Assembly (NCBI RefSeq): GCF_000176135.1 | Contig: NZ_ACZN01000018.1 | Coordinates: 992,001-1,056,000 of the forward strand | DNA length: 64,000 nucleotides | From: Vibrio coralliilyticus ATCC BAA-450 | GTDB lineage: Bacteria; Pseudomonadota; Gammaproteobacteria; Enterobacterales; Vibrionaceae | Reading direction: 5' to 3' | Shown: in pieces, positions 50,447 to 58,871 of the stretch | How positions within the stretch are numbered: the first letter of the stretch is position 1 | How the letters are laid out: each line of letters begins with the position of its first letter | Notes under the pieces: model-generated | What the model was told of the DNA's origin: nothing | The model's database searches: none | Seen by the model: only the letters and a program-made list of their open reading frames with translations | Program-made: the position numbers and the translations under genes

Positions 50447-51262
50447 ATGGAAAGTAGCAGCAAGATATCTATTCCAGATTATCAGCCTCTAAGCATAGAA
50501 TCGTTAGGGAAACCTATTCACGTTATTCGAGATAAATTGGATGATTTAATATCTACCTCGTGTAATGGCCTAACGTATGAGCTGCAAAACTGGTTAAAAA
50601 CTCATCATGCAGAAGCCAATATAAATCTAGTTTCACTGCATACTTTTACACCAAGTGAAATGGATAAATCTTTTATCAGTACTTTCCGACATGATGGCGG
50701 CGGGCGAGTATTTATCCATACCGATAGCCAGACACTAATTAAATTAGCTGACAGCTTTTACGACGCTAAAATGGAAAGAAGCCATACTTCACTTAACAAT
50801 AGTGACTTGCGGCTTCAGGAAAAAATCGGACGGCTGATAATCAACTGGCTGGCTCCAGAGGAAATGTGGTCTGACTGCGAATTCGAGCCAGCACAGGGAA
50901 CTGGTCTTTACGCAACCATTGACGTCAACCTCAACGACCACCAAGGCACCATTCACGTTAAGCTAGATGAACTGCTTGTTGCCACATTGACAGAACAGCT
51001 GGACCTACAACCCAAAGAGTCAATGTACGAACCTTTCTGTCAATCTCTTGCTTCGACTCCCGTCAAGCTCAATGTCTTACTTAGTAAAAAAACCATGCCG
51101 CTCAGTGAATTGATTTCACTGCAGCCTAACGACGTATTACCCATCGAATTATTGTCTTCAGCTCCCGTCAGTATTGGCCAAGAACATCTTTTTTCTGGTC
51201 GAGTCGCGGAGAATGATGGGCAGCTAGTTTTAATTCTTAATCAAGATAAGGAATCTTTTTAA
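50447..51262 (+). CDS. fliM: Lateral flagellar switch protein FliM, short form
   Basis: 271 residues, shorter than the usual 330-350. The N-terminal CheY-binding peptide (EIDALL-type) is not seen: the first 20 residues read MESSSKISIPDYQPLS. The middle domain is divergent and the C-terminal SpoA domain (LNVLLSKKTMPLSELISLQPNDVLPIE) is present. It forms the C ring. It overlaps fliN by one base. The missing CheY tail fits a motor that is not reversed by CheY in the usual way. Confidence 0.85.
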   Translation: MESSSKISIPDYQPLSIESLGKPIHVIRDKLDDLISTSCNGLTYELQNWLKTHHAEANINLVSLHTFTPSEMDKSFISTFRHDGGGRVFIHTDSQTLIKLADSFYDAKMERSHTSLNNSDLRLQEKIGRLIINWLAPEEMWSDCEFEPAQGTGLYATIDVNLNDHQGTIHVKLDELLVATLTEQLDLQPKESMYEPFCQSLASTPVKLNVLLSKKTMPLSELISLQPNDVLPIELLSSAPVSIGQEHLFSGRVAENDGQLVLILNQDKESF

Positions 51263-51630
51263 TGAGCGAGACAACAGAGACCACCGCATTTAATGGTGAA
51301 GAACTGAACTTTGATGACTTTCAATTAGAAGATACACACACCGACATTCTCGATGCTGCAGTACCAACTCCTGAACGTGATCTGAGCTTTTTCAAGAATA
51401 TTCCTGTTACCGTAACTTTGGAGGTTGCCAGTAAAGATATCGCCTTGGGCGATCTGATGAAAGCTGGAGAAGGCAGTGTCATAGAGCTCGACAAACTCAA
51501 TGGCGAACCTCTGGACGTTAAAGTCAACGGCTCTCTGATGGGCCATGCGGAAGTGGTTGTCGTGAACGAAAAATATGGTCTGAGACTGATTGATATCGTC
51601 GATTCAGCTCTAACTTCTGCGGTTCAGTAA
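51262..51630 (+). CDS. fliN: Lateral flagellar switch protein FliN
   Basis: 122 residues; SpoA domain with the FliN pattern FFKNIPVTVTLEVASKDIALGDLMKAGEGSVIELDK and a C-terminal VVVVNEKYGLRLIDIV. Acidic N-terminus of about 40 residues. Lower part of the C ring and export docking site. Confidence 0.95.
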   Translation: MSETTETTAFNGEELNFDDFQLEDTHTDILDAAVPTPERDLSFFKNIPVTVTLEVASKDIALGDLMKAGEGSVIELDKLNGEPLDVKVNGSLMGHAEVVVVNEKYGLRLIDIVDSALTSAVQ

Positions 51631-51644
51631 GGGTTCACCGAAAC

Positions 51645-52403
51645 ATGACTAAGTCACCTTCCTTTCAGGGATGGGGGATCCTAATCGGTTTGGTTAGCCT
51701 GCTCTTCGCTTTCCCTTCTGTTGCGAATGAGTCAGGCTTAACCATTTTGTCTGTCAGTGACGGAGCAACCCAACAAGAATACAGTGTAAAACTGCAGATT
51801 CTGTTATTGATGACAGCCCTGAGTTTTCTTCCTGCATTTATTTTGATGGCCACCAGCTTTACCCGCATTATTGTGGTTCTCGCGATCCTGCGTCAGGCGT
51901 TAGGGCTCCAACAAAGCCCACCTAACCGAGTGTTAGTCGGTATTGCACTCGCGCTGTCGCTACTGATCATGCGCCCTGTCTGGACAGACATTTACCAGAA
52001 TGCTTTCCAGCCATACGACAATGGTGAAATTACTTTAATGCAGGCGTTTTCCGTTGCAGAAAAGCCCGTACGCAATTTCATGTTGGCACAAACTCAGCAG
52101 ACATCTCTGGAACAAATGCTGCGCATTGCTAATGAGCCACTCGATACCGCGCTGGAGGACATCTCATTTGCCGTGGTACTGCCAGCTTTTGTCATCAGTG
52201 AGCTCAAAACCGCTTTTCAAATTGGCTTCATGCTATTTATTCCGTTTCTAATCATTGACCTTGTCGTCGCCAGTGTCCTCATGGCAATGGGTATGATGAT
52301 GCTATCGCCACTGATTATCTCACTTCCATTCAAGCTGGTGGTGTTTGTTCTGGTCGACGGCTGGGCCATGACGGTCGGCACATTATCCGCCAGTTTTGGG
52401 TAG
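51645..52403 (+). CDS. fliP: Lateral flagellar export gate protein FliP
   Basis: 252 residues, signal-like N-terminus then four membrane helices. FliP landmarks: LLLMTALSFLPAFILMATSFTRIIVVLAILRQALGLQQSPPNRVL and the C-terminal ISLPFKLVVFVLVDGW. No fliO gene precedes it; fliN ends 14 bases upstream. Confidence 0.96.
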   Translation: MTKSPSFQGWGILIGLVSLLFAFPSVANESGLTILSVSDGATQQEYSVKLQILLLMTALSFLPAFILMATSFTRIIVVLAILRQALGLQQSPPNRVLVGIALALSLLIMRPVWTDIYQNAFQPYDNGEITLMQAFSVAEKPVRNFMLAQTQQTSLEQMLRIANEPLDTALEDISFAVVLPAFVISELKTAFQIGFMLFIPFLIIDLVVASVLMAMGMMMLSPLIISLPFKLVVFVLVDGWAMTVGTLSASFG

Positions 52404-52414
52404 CAGGAGTTCAC

Positions 52415-52684
52415 ATGACACCAGAAATGACCGTCACCCTGTTTTCCAATGCGGTATGGCTGATTATCACCATGGTCGCAGTGCTGGTTGTGCCCGGCCT
52501 GATAGTCGGCCTTGGCATTGCAATTTTTCAGGCCGCCACGCAAATCAATGAGCAAACACTGAGCTTTCTACCAAGGCTTCTGGTCACGTTACTCATGGTA
52601 ATTTTTGCTGGGCACTGGATGCTACGTAAAATCATGGAGCTGTTCGACTACCTGTTCCACAATATTCCAGGAATGATTGGCTGA
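52415..52684 (+). CDS. fliQ: Lateral flagellar export gate protein FliQ
   Basis: 89 residues with two membrane helices; signature GLGIAIFQAATQINEQTLSFLPR. Its stop overlaps the fliR start by one base. Confidence 0.95.
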   Translation: MTPEMTVTLFSNAVWLIITMVAVLVVPGLIVGLGIAIFQAATQINEQTLSFLPRLLVTLLMVIFAGHWMLRKIMELFDYLFHNIPGMIG

Positions 52685-53460
52685 TGGAGGTCACTTTCGC
52701 AGAAATTTCTCGCGTCCTTGGTCAGCTATGGTGGCCTTTCTTCCGTATAGGCGCGGTATTTATCTCCATGCCTTTCTTTGGCGACTCATTGATACCCGTC
52801 TGGGTACGTAGCTTACTGGCGCTCTCGATTGTGATGATCTCTGCTCCTTTGATGCCGCCAATGCCAGCAGTCGAGTTTTTCTCGATGACTTCGCTGTTTC
52901 TCGCCTTCGAACAAGCCATTTGGGGGCTATTCTTTGGCCTGATTTTGCACATGCTGTTTACCATTTTTACGACGCTGGGCCAGATAGTCTCAATGCAGAT
53001 GGGCTTAGGCATGGCGATGATGAACGACCCTGTCAACGGCATGTCCGTGGCAATTCTTGGTCGTATCTTTCTGATTTTCTGCACCTTACTGTTTTTATCC
53101 CTCGAAGGTCATTTAGTGATGCTCGATGTCCTTATCCAGAGTTTTGTTGTCTGGCCGGTCGGTTCCGGTCTGACTTCAGCTTCTCTGCAAGGCATCGTTA
53201 ATTTATTCAGTTGGATGTTTGCATCTGCACTGGCACTCGCCCTTCCAGCCATTGTCTCCATGTTGTTAGCAAACATCAGCTTTGGTGTGATGAACCGAGC
53301 AGCACCGTCACTGAATGTCTATGCATTAGGCTTTCCAATGACCATGCTGCTAGGGCTATTCAGCGTGCTCATTTCTGTGTCTGGTGTGCCGAGCCGATAT
53401 ACTGTGCTGGTCAACGACACCCTACGTTTTCTGAATCAATTCATGGTGGGGGGCGGATGA
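52684..53460 (+). CDS. fliR: Lateral flagellar export gate protein FliR
   Basis: 258 residues with about six membrane helices. The segments RIGAVFISMPFFGDSLIPVWVR and GLGMAMMNDPVNGMSVAILGR fit FliR. It overlaps flhB by 4 bases (ATGA). Confidence 0.95.
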   Translation: MEVTFAEISRVLGQLWWPFFRIGAVFISMPFFGDSLIPVWVRSLLALSIVMISAPLMPPMPAVEFFSMTSLFLAFEQAIWGLFFGLILHMLFTIFTTLGQIVSMQMGLGMAMMNDPVNGMSVAILGRIFLIFCTLLFLSLEGHLVMLDVLIQSFVVWPVGSGLTSASLQGIVNLFSWMFASALALALPAIVSMLLANISFGVMNRAAPSLNVYALGFPMTMLLGLFSVLISVSGVPSRYTVLVNDTLRFLNQFMVGGG

Positions 53461-54584
53461 GCGAACAATCCTCTCAGGACAAAACCGAAAAAGCCTCCCC
53501 GCAGAAAATCAAGAAAGCGCGTCAGGAAGGTCAGATTCCCAGAGCGAAAGAGTTCACGACTGCCGCTATTTTTCTCGCTGTTGCAGTGTATTTCTATAGT
53601 CAGCTTCCAGTAATTTGGGAAAGCATTGCGGGTATCTTTCGCTTTAACATGACACTGACTAAACAGGATTTAGCGAATCCTAAGCAAATGGTCGAGCAGC
53701 TCGGCCACAGCCTCGGCATGATCATTACGCTGCTTTTGCCAATGTTTGTCGTGATTATTGCCGTTACGCTTGCCAGTACTATGGTGCTGGGTGGATGGAT
53801 GTTCCGTTTAGCGAACGTTTTTCCAAAGCTGAGTAAACTTAACCCTCTCAGCGGAATAAAACGGATGTTTTCAACGCGTTCACTGGTTGAACTGCTGAAA
53901 TCGACCCTCAAAGTACTGGTCATTTTTGGCGTGCTCTACGCTTATCTCGATAACCACCTACAACCTTTATTGGGCATGCAGCGACTTTCGCTGGAGCAAG
54001 GTGTGGTTAACGTCATGCAAATTCTATTCGATGGCCTGTTAATGATGGGGTTTGCCTTACTACTATTCGGCGTTATTGACATCCCCTATCAACGCTGGGA
54101 GCACATGAAAGAGCTCAAAATGACCAAGCAGGAGCTTAAAGAAGAATACAAAAATAACGAAGGACGCCCTGAGGTCAAGCAGCGTATTCGCCAGATTCAA
54201 CAACAATTTGCTCGGCGTAAAATCGATAAGATGGTACCGACAGCAGATGTAGTCATCACCAACCCGACCCACTACGCCGTAGCAATGAAGTATGACCCTG
54301 CGTTATCAGACGCCCCATTTGTGGTTGCCAAAGGCGTGGACGAAACAGCGATGCATATTCAACGTATCGCTCGTGAAAATCAGGTTGAAATCATCAACTC
54401 GCCACCGCTTACCCGTTCCATTTACTACACCACTGCGATTGAACAGGCCGTTCCAAGCCAGCTCTATATCGCGGTGGCGCATATTCTGACGTATGTCATG
54501 CAACTCAAAGCATTCCGTACCGGAAATGGTGAAAAGCCAATGCCTTTACCTCACTTCACCATTCCAAAGCATTTGCAACACTGA
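53457..54584 (+). CDS. flhB: Lateral flagellar export specificity-switch protein FlhB
   Basis: 375 residues from the ATG at 53457, which sits in the ATGA overlap with fliR; the frame is open further upstream but that part lies within fliR. N-terminal basic DKTEKASPQKIKKARQEGQ, four membrane helices, and the self-cleavage site NPTH in VVITNPTHYAVA near residue 263. It switches export from rod/hook to filament proteins. Confidence 0.96.
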   Translation: MSEQSSQDKTEKASPQKIKKARQEGQIPRAKEFTTAAIFLAVAVYFYSQLPVIWESIAGIFRFNMTLTKQDLANPKQMVEQLGHSLGMIITLLLPMFVVIIAVTLASTMVLGGWMFRLANVFPKLSKLNPLSGIKRMFSTRSLVELLKSTLKVLVIFGVLYAYLDNHLQPLLGMQRLSLEQGVVNVMQILFDGLLMMGFALLLFGVIDIPYQRWEHMKELKMTKQELKEEYKNNEGRPEVKQRIRQIQQQFARRKIDKMVPTADVVITNPTHYAVAMKYDPALSDAPFVVAKGVDETAMHIQRIARENQVEIINSPPLTRSIYYTTAIEQAVPSQLYIAVAHILTYVMQLKAFRTGNGEKPMPLPHFTIPKHLQH

Positions 54585-54614
54585 TCATCCGTATTTACCC
54601 AAGGACACCAACCT

Positions 54615-56705
54615 ATGCTCAATCGGTTAAAACAGATACAACATTCCACAAAAGGCTTTGTCGGTATTCCGCTGGTCTTACTAATGGTGCTGGCTATGGT
54701 CATCTTGCCACTGCCGCCATTGCTATTGGATGCCTTGTTCACTTTTAATATCGTGCTCGCCATTTTGGTGCTGTTGGTCAGTACAACGGCTAAACGCCCA
54801 CTCGACTTTTCCATTTTCCCAACCATTTTGTTGGTGGCAACACTATTACGACTGACGCTCAACGTCGCCTCAACTCGAGTCGTCCTGCTCGAAGGTCACA
54901 ATGGTGGTGATGCCGCAGGTAAGGTCATTCAGGCCTTTGGTGAAGTGGTGATCGGCGGCAACTATGTAGTCGGTATGGTGATTTTCGTTATCCTGATGAT
55001 CATCAACTTCGTGGTGATCACCAAGGGTGGTGAGCGTATTTCAGAAGTATCAGCACGTTTTACGCTTGACGCTTTACCTGGTAAGCAAATGGCAATCGAT
55101 GCGGATCTCAATGCAGGTTTGATCGATCAGGAAGCCGCCCGCCAGCGTAGACGTGAAGTGGCCAATGAAGCTGATTTCCACGGTTCTATGGACGGTGCGT
55201 CAAAGTTTGTTAGAGGTGATGCTATCGCCGGATTGCTTATCCTGTTCATTAACATCACAGGTGGTATCAGCATCGGTGTATTTGAACACGGACTTGCTGC
55301 CTCCGAGGCGTTTAAAACCTATGCGCTACTGACTATTGGTGACGGCTTAGTAGCCCAAATACCGTCACTGCTTTTAGCAACCGCAGCAGCCATTATCGTT
55401 ACTCGCATCAACGACAGCGACAACGATATGTCAGAAACCATGCAAAAGCAGTTATTGGCTTCACCGGCTACTCTGTTTACTGTATCAGCGGTAATGCTAA
55501 TCATCGGCATGGTACCTGGCATGCCTCACCTTGCCTTCTTTACTTTTGCTGCTGTACTTGCATTTGCAGCCTGGAGACAACACAAAAGCCCCGTTCATGA
55601 TGCTCAGATTGAAGACGTCGAAGTACTCACTCAGGCCATGCAACAGGAAGAAACTCCGCTAAGCTGGGAAGACATTCCACATGTACACACACTGTCTTTA
55701 GCACTCGGTTACCGACTGGTTCATCTGGTCAACAAAGAACAAGGCGCGCCACTCACCCAGCGAATCCGCGGTGTAAGGCGTAACCTGTCTGAGCAAGTCG
55801 GCTTCTTGCTACCGGAAGTGCGTATTCGTGACAACCTGAGCCTAAAACCCAACCAATACACCATTTCACTCAATGGAGAAACGATAGAGCAAGGCTTTAT
55901 CGAGCCAGAGCGTTTGATGGCGATTGCTGTTGGCGAGACGTATGGCGAAGTCGATGGCATTCTTGGCAGCGACCCTGCCTATCAGTTGCCAGCAGTTTGG
56001 ATTGAGCACACAGATAAAGCCAAAGCGCTCAATATGGGTTATCAGGTGGTAGATGATGCGACTGTCATCGCAACCCATATCAGTAAAGTGATCAAAACCC
56101 ACCTTTCAGAGCTGTTTAATCACGATGATGTTGATGCCATGATGCAGAGGCTGACCCAGCAAGCGCCGAAGCTGGCAGAAGCTCTTGGCGCAGCACTCAA
56201 TCCAGCACAGCAGCTGAAGGTGTATCGTCAACTTTTGCTTGATCAGGTGCCTTTGCAAGATATTCGTACTATCTCGAACACCATGCTTGAATCGTCTGAA
56301 AACACCAAAGACCCGATACTTCTGGCGGCTGATGTGCGATGCGCATTGCGCCGTACTCTGGTCAACTTGATCGCAGGTCAGAAAGTGGAACTGAAGGTGT
56401 ATGCACTCTCCGATGAACTGGAACAAATGCTGATGACATCTCTTCAGCAGGCACAAGCAAGTGGCAGTGTGAACCTCGACAGTTTCCCTGTGGAACCTAA
56501 CATTCTGGCTCAGTTTCAACAAAATTTACCTTTGATAAAACAGCAGCTAAAACAGCAAGGGCTGGCACCAATACTCCTGGTTATGCCGCAGCTTAGACCG
56601 CTAATTGCCCGCTATGCTCGCACGTTTTCTCAAGGATTGGCGGTATTGTCATACAACGAAATACCAGAAACAAAACAAATCAACGTGGTAGGAAACCTTG
56701 GCTAA
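54615..56705 (+). CDS. flhA: Lateral flagellar export gate protein FlhA
   Basis: 696 residues. Eight membrane helices in the first half, with the family segment FTLDALPGKQMAIDADLNAGLIDQEAARQRR near residue 145. The soluble C-terminal domain (from about 330) docks chaperone-substrate complexes. Its end overlaps the start of the EAL-like gene by 8 bases. Confidence 0.96.
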   Translation: MLNRLKQIQHSTKGFVGIPLVLLMVLAMVILPLPPLLLDALFTFNIVLAILVLLVSTTAKRPLDFSIFPTILLVATLLRLTLNVASTRVVLLEGHNGGDAAGKVIQAFGEVVIGGNYVVGMVIFVILMIINFVVITKGGERISEVSARFTLDALPGKQMAIDADLNAGLIDQEAARQRRREVANEADFHGSMDGASKFVRGDAIAGLLILFINITGGISIGVFEHGLAASEAFKTYALLTIGDGLVAQIPSLLLATAAAIIVTRINDSDNDMSETMQKQLLASPATLFTVSAVMLIIGMVPGMPHLAFFTFAAVLAFAAWRQHKSPVHDAQIEDVEVLTQAMQQEETPLSWEDIPHVHTLSLALGYRLVHLVNKEQGAPLTQRIRGVRRNLSEQVGFLLPEVRIRDNLSLKPNQYTISLNGETIEQGFIEPERLMAIAVGETYGEVDGILGSDPAYQLPAVWIEHTDKAKALNMGYQVVDDATVIATHISKVIKTHLSELFNHDDVDAMMQRLTQQAPKLAEALGAALNPAQQLKVYRQLLLDQVPLQDIRTISNTMLESSENTKDPILLAADVRCALRRTLVNLIAGQKVELKVYALSDELEQMLMTSLQQAQASGSVNLDSFPVEPNILAQFQQNLPLIKQQLKQQGLAPILLVMPQLRPLIARYARTFSQGLAVLSYNEIPETKQINVVGNLG

Positions 56706-57504
56706 CCTCAACTCACATCAGGCGATGTACAGATACATCGCCAAGCTCATGGAAGAGCACCTTGAGACCGAAGACGATCAAATCATCCATGAAGCATTGG
56801 TCCACAACGACATCCGGCATGCATGTCAGGCTATCCGCTCAGCAGACTCAGGTGAAGTCGAATTTCAGCACCTAACACTCAGGTTTGGCGGAGACGGTGA
56901 ACAAAGTGTGTATCAGTTCGACCTGTCTCAAAAGGTCAAGTACTGCCTAGATTTGTTCAGCCTGTACCTAGCGCTGCGCCAGACCCGCTTTCAACTAGAT
57001 ACATTTCATCCGGACTTAATCAGCAACGTCGTCGTCCCCCTTCAGGTCGAAGCTCTTGTCTGGCCGCAGGGTGAACATTTTTTGCAGCAAGTTATTCTCT
57101 GCCATAAGAAAGCGTTCGCGCATGTTATTCCTTCACTGCAACTTAGCCATTCATTAGGGTTTGCCTCGTCGGTAGAAAACCTGATCGAGCTTGTCGGAGA
57201 ATATGCTTATGCGCTGTGGTTTGAAGTTGCTCCACCCTGCCCTTTACTTGAGCAGTTGGCTTGCTATGAGCCTGCAATGCTGAAACTCTCGGTGTCACTG
57301 GAAGATAAAGAGGACCGAATGGCCTTTTTGCCCATCGTTCGTTTTCTGAAAAAGCATAAACTAAAGTGGGTCGCCAGTCGGGTTGCCAGCCAAAAAGAGC
57401 TGAACCAATACAAATTACTTGGCGCTAGTTACTATTTTGGTTACTTCAGTGATATCCCAACCTCACTCTCTTTTAAGACGTTTACCAACGAATACGAAGC
57501 CTAG
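56698..57504 (+). CDS. Degenerate EAL-domain protein in the lateral flagellar operon
   Basis: 268 residues from a TTG at 56698 with TAGGA upstream; an in-frame ATG at 56725 is the alternative. The EAL fold is suggested by VPLQVEALVWPQGE near residue 115 and the C-terminal YKLLGASYYFGYFSDIPTSLS, which matches the final strand of EAL domains. The metal- and substrate-binding residues of active phosphodiesterases (second Glu, DDFG, K/E sites) are not recognisable, so enzymatic activity is unlikely. It may bind c-di-GMP or act by protein contact, as in YdiV/RflP-like proteins. The coupled position after flhA suggests a role in lateral flagellar control; this is inference. Confidence 0.7.
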   Translation: MANLNSHQAMYRYIAKLMEEHLETEDDQIIHEALVHNDIRHACQAIRSADSGEVEFQHLTLRFGGDGEQSVYQFDLSQKVKYCLDLFSLYLALRQTRFQLDTFHPDLISNVVVPLQVEALVWPQGEHFLQQVILCHKKAFAHVIPSLQLSHSLGFASSVENLIELVGEYAYALWFEVAPPCPLLEQLACYEPAMLKLSVSLEDKEDRMAFLPIVRFLKKHKLKWVASRVASQKELNQYKLLGASYYFGYFSDIPTSLSFKTFTNEYEA

Positions 57505-57509
57505 TTAAT

Positions 57510-57542
57510 CCACTAATTGGCGCTAACAGCACCAATTAGTGG
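57510..57542. terminator. Stem-loop after the EAL-like gene
   Basis: Perfect 11-bp stem CCACTAATTGG/CCAATTAGTGG with an 11-base loop, 6 bases after the stop; no T tract. Confidence 0.55.
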
Positions 57543-57590
57543 AATCAACCTCACTAAATCAGCGCCAATTCTCTAAATATTCCAGTAATT

Positions 57591-57617
57591 TAAACTTTTT
57601 AATTAATCTTCGATATT
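57591..57617 (+). promoter_or_regulatory. Sigma-28 promoter of lafA
   Basis: TAAACTTT, an 11-base spacer and TCGATATT, close to the flagellar sigma-28 consensus (TAAAGTTT, 11 bases, GCCGATAA). It lies about 80 bases before the flagellin start. LafS, encoded downstream, is the matching sigma factor. Confidence 0.75.
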
Positions 57618-57695
57618 TATCGTCCGCCTCCTGTTAGTGACCAGGGAAATCCTGAAGCCAAAATCTGAGTATTGTGAAAAACGAAGGAGACCATA

Positions 57696-58529
57696 ATGGC
57701 TTTATCAATGCACACTAACTACGCATCACTAGTTACACAGAACACACTAAGCAGCACAAACGATCTACTCTCTACCGCTATGGAGCGCCTAAGTACTGGT
57801 ATGCGTATCAATTCTGCAGCGGATGATGCAGCAGGTCTTTCTATCGCAAACAAACTTGAAGCGCAAACTCGTGGTATGTCTGTTGCAATGCGTAACTCTC
57901 AAGATGCAATCTCAATGCTGCAAACGGCAGACGGCGCACTAGAGGAGCTGACTAACATTGCTTACCGTATGAAAGATCTTGCTACACAATCTGCGAACGA
58001 CACGAATGGAGCTTCAGAGCGAGCAGCACTAACCGCAGAATATGGCGAACTAGCCGCAGAAGCTACACGTATCCTAACTGAAACTTCATACGGTGCAGGT
58101 CAAAAGCTCCTATCAGGTGGTAAACTTGATGGCGCAGTGAAATTCCAAATTGGTGCATCTTCAACTGAAACACTCGATCTTGATATTTCAACCAATCTAG
58201 GTGCTATTGATTTCTCTGCGGGTGCTGTCGGTGACCTAACTAACCAAGCTAATTCAACCACAGCAATCGGTACCGTTGACGGCTTGTTTGACACTATTAA
58301 CACTGTGCGCTCATCACTAGGTGCAAACATTAACCGTCTTGAGCACACCATCAACAACCTAGCAAACGTATCTGAAAACACTGCTGCTGCGAAAGGCCGA
58401 ATCACAGATGCTGACTTCGCAATTGAATCTTCAAACATGACGAAGAACCAAATGCTGATGCAAGCAGGTACAACGGTTCTTTCTCAAACGAACCAGCTGC
58501 CAGGTATGGCAATGTCTCTTCTTCGCTAA
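57696..58529 (+). CDS. lafA: Lateral flagellin LafA
   Basis: 277 residues. The N-terminal D0/D1 region (LSSTNDLLSTAMERLSTGMRINSAADDAAGLSIA) and C-terminal D1/D0 region (ANVSENTAAAKGRITDADFA to PGMAMSLLR) are typical flagellin; the central variable domain is short (about 135-195), as in lateral flagellins. It forms the filament. AAGGAG lies 6 bases upstream of the start. It is monocistronic with its own sigma-28 promoter and terminator. Codon use is biased towards abundant tRNAs, in line with high expression. Confidence 0.95.
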   Translation: MALSMHTNYASLVTQNTLSSTNDLLSTAMERLSTGMRINSAADDAAGLSIANKLEAQTRGMSVAMRNSQDAISMLQTADGALEELTNIAYRMKDLATQSANDTNGASERAALTAEYGELAAEATRILTETSYGAGQKLLSGGKLDGAVKFQIGASSTETLDLDISTNLGAIDFSAGAVGDLTNQANSTTAIGTVDGLFDTINTVRSSLGANINRLEHTINNLANVSENTAAAKGRITDADFAIESSNMTKNQMLMQAGTTVLSQTNQLPGMAMSLLR

Positions 58530-58572
58530 TTGGCGAGAGACACTCTTCTATTTATTTTACTCCAGTGATTTT

Positions 58573-58597
58573 AGCCTCCCTTGCGGAGGCTTTTTTT
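58573..58597 (+). terminator. Intrinsic terminator of lafA
   Basis: 7-bp stem AGCCTCC/GGAGGCT with a 5-base loop, then seven T residues. Confidence 0.92.
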
Positions 58598-58778
58598 CAT
58601 TTTAAGACTCCTAGTCAATACCTTTTTCATTTAACAAACCCTGCCATTTGGTCGCCTTAAAACATTGAGCAAAGCTGAGTTTCATTCAAGGAAGCAGCGG
58701 AACTCAGCAATGGGAAGTCGTACTTCCGCAAAACCAAGAATGAATGCTTAAGTCATTGATATTTAAAAGCTAACTGCA

Positions 58779-58794
58779 TGGCATTCATCTTGCT
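58779..58794 (+). promoter_or_regulatory. Sigma-54 promoter of lafBCDEFST
   Basis: TGGCAT-TCATC-TTGCT fits the -24/-12 consensus with exact spacing, 77 bases before lafB. LafK is the expected activator, and the operon includes lafS. Confidence 0.8.
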
Positions 58795-58871
58795 ATTTCT
58801 CTAATTAAATCAGAAAGATGATGATGGTATGAACCACAACGGTCATACACAAAAGACAAGGGAGTACTCTG

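Noticed and set aside
53211..53456. Upstream extension of flhB
   Set aside because: This part lies inside fliR in another frame; the ATGA overlap at 53457 is the usual junction.
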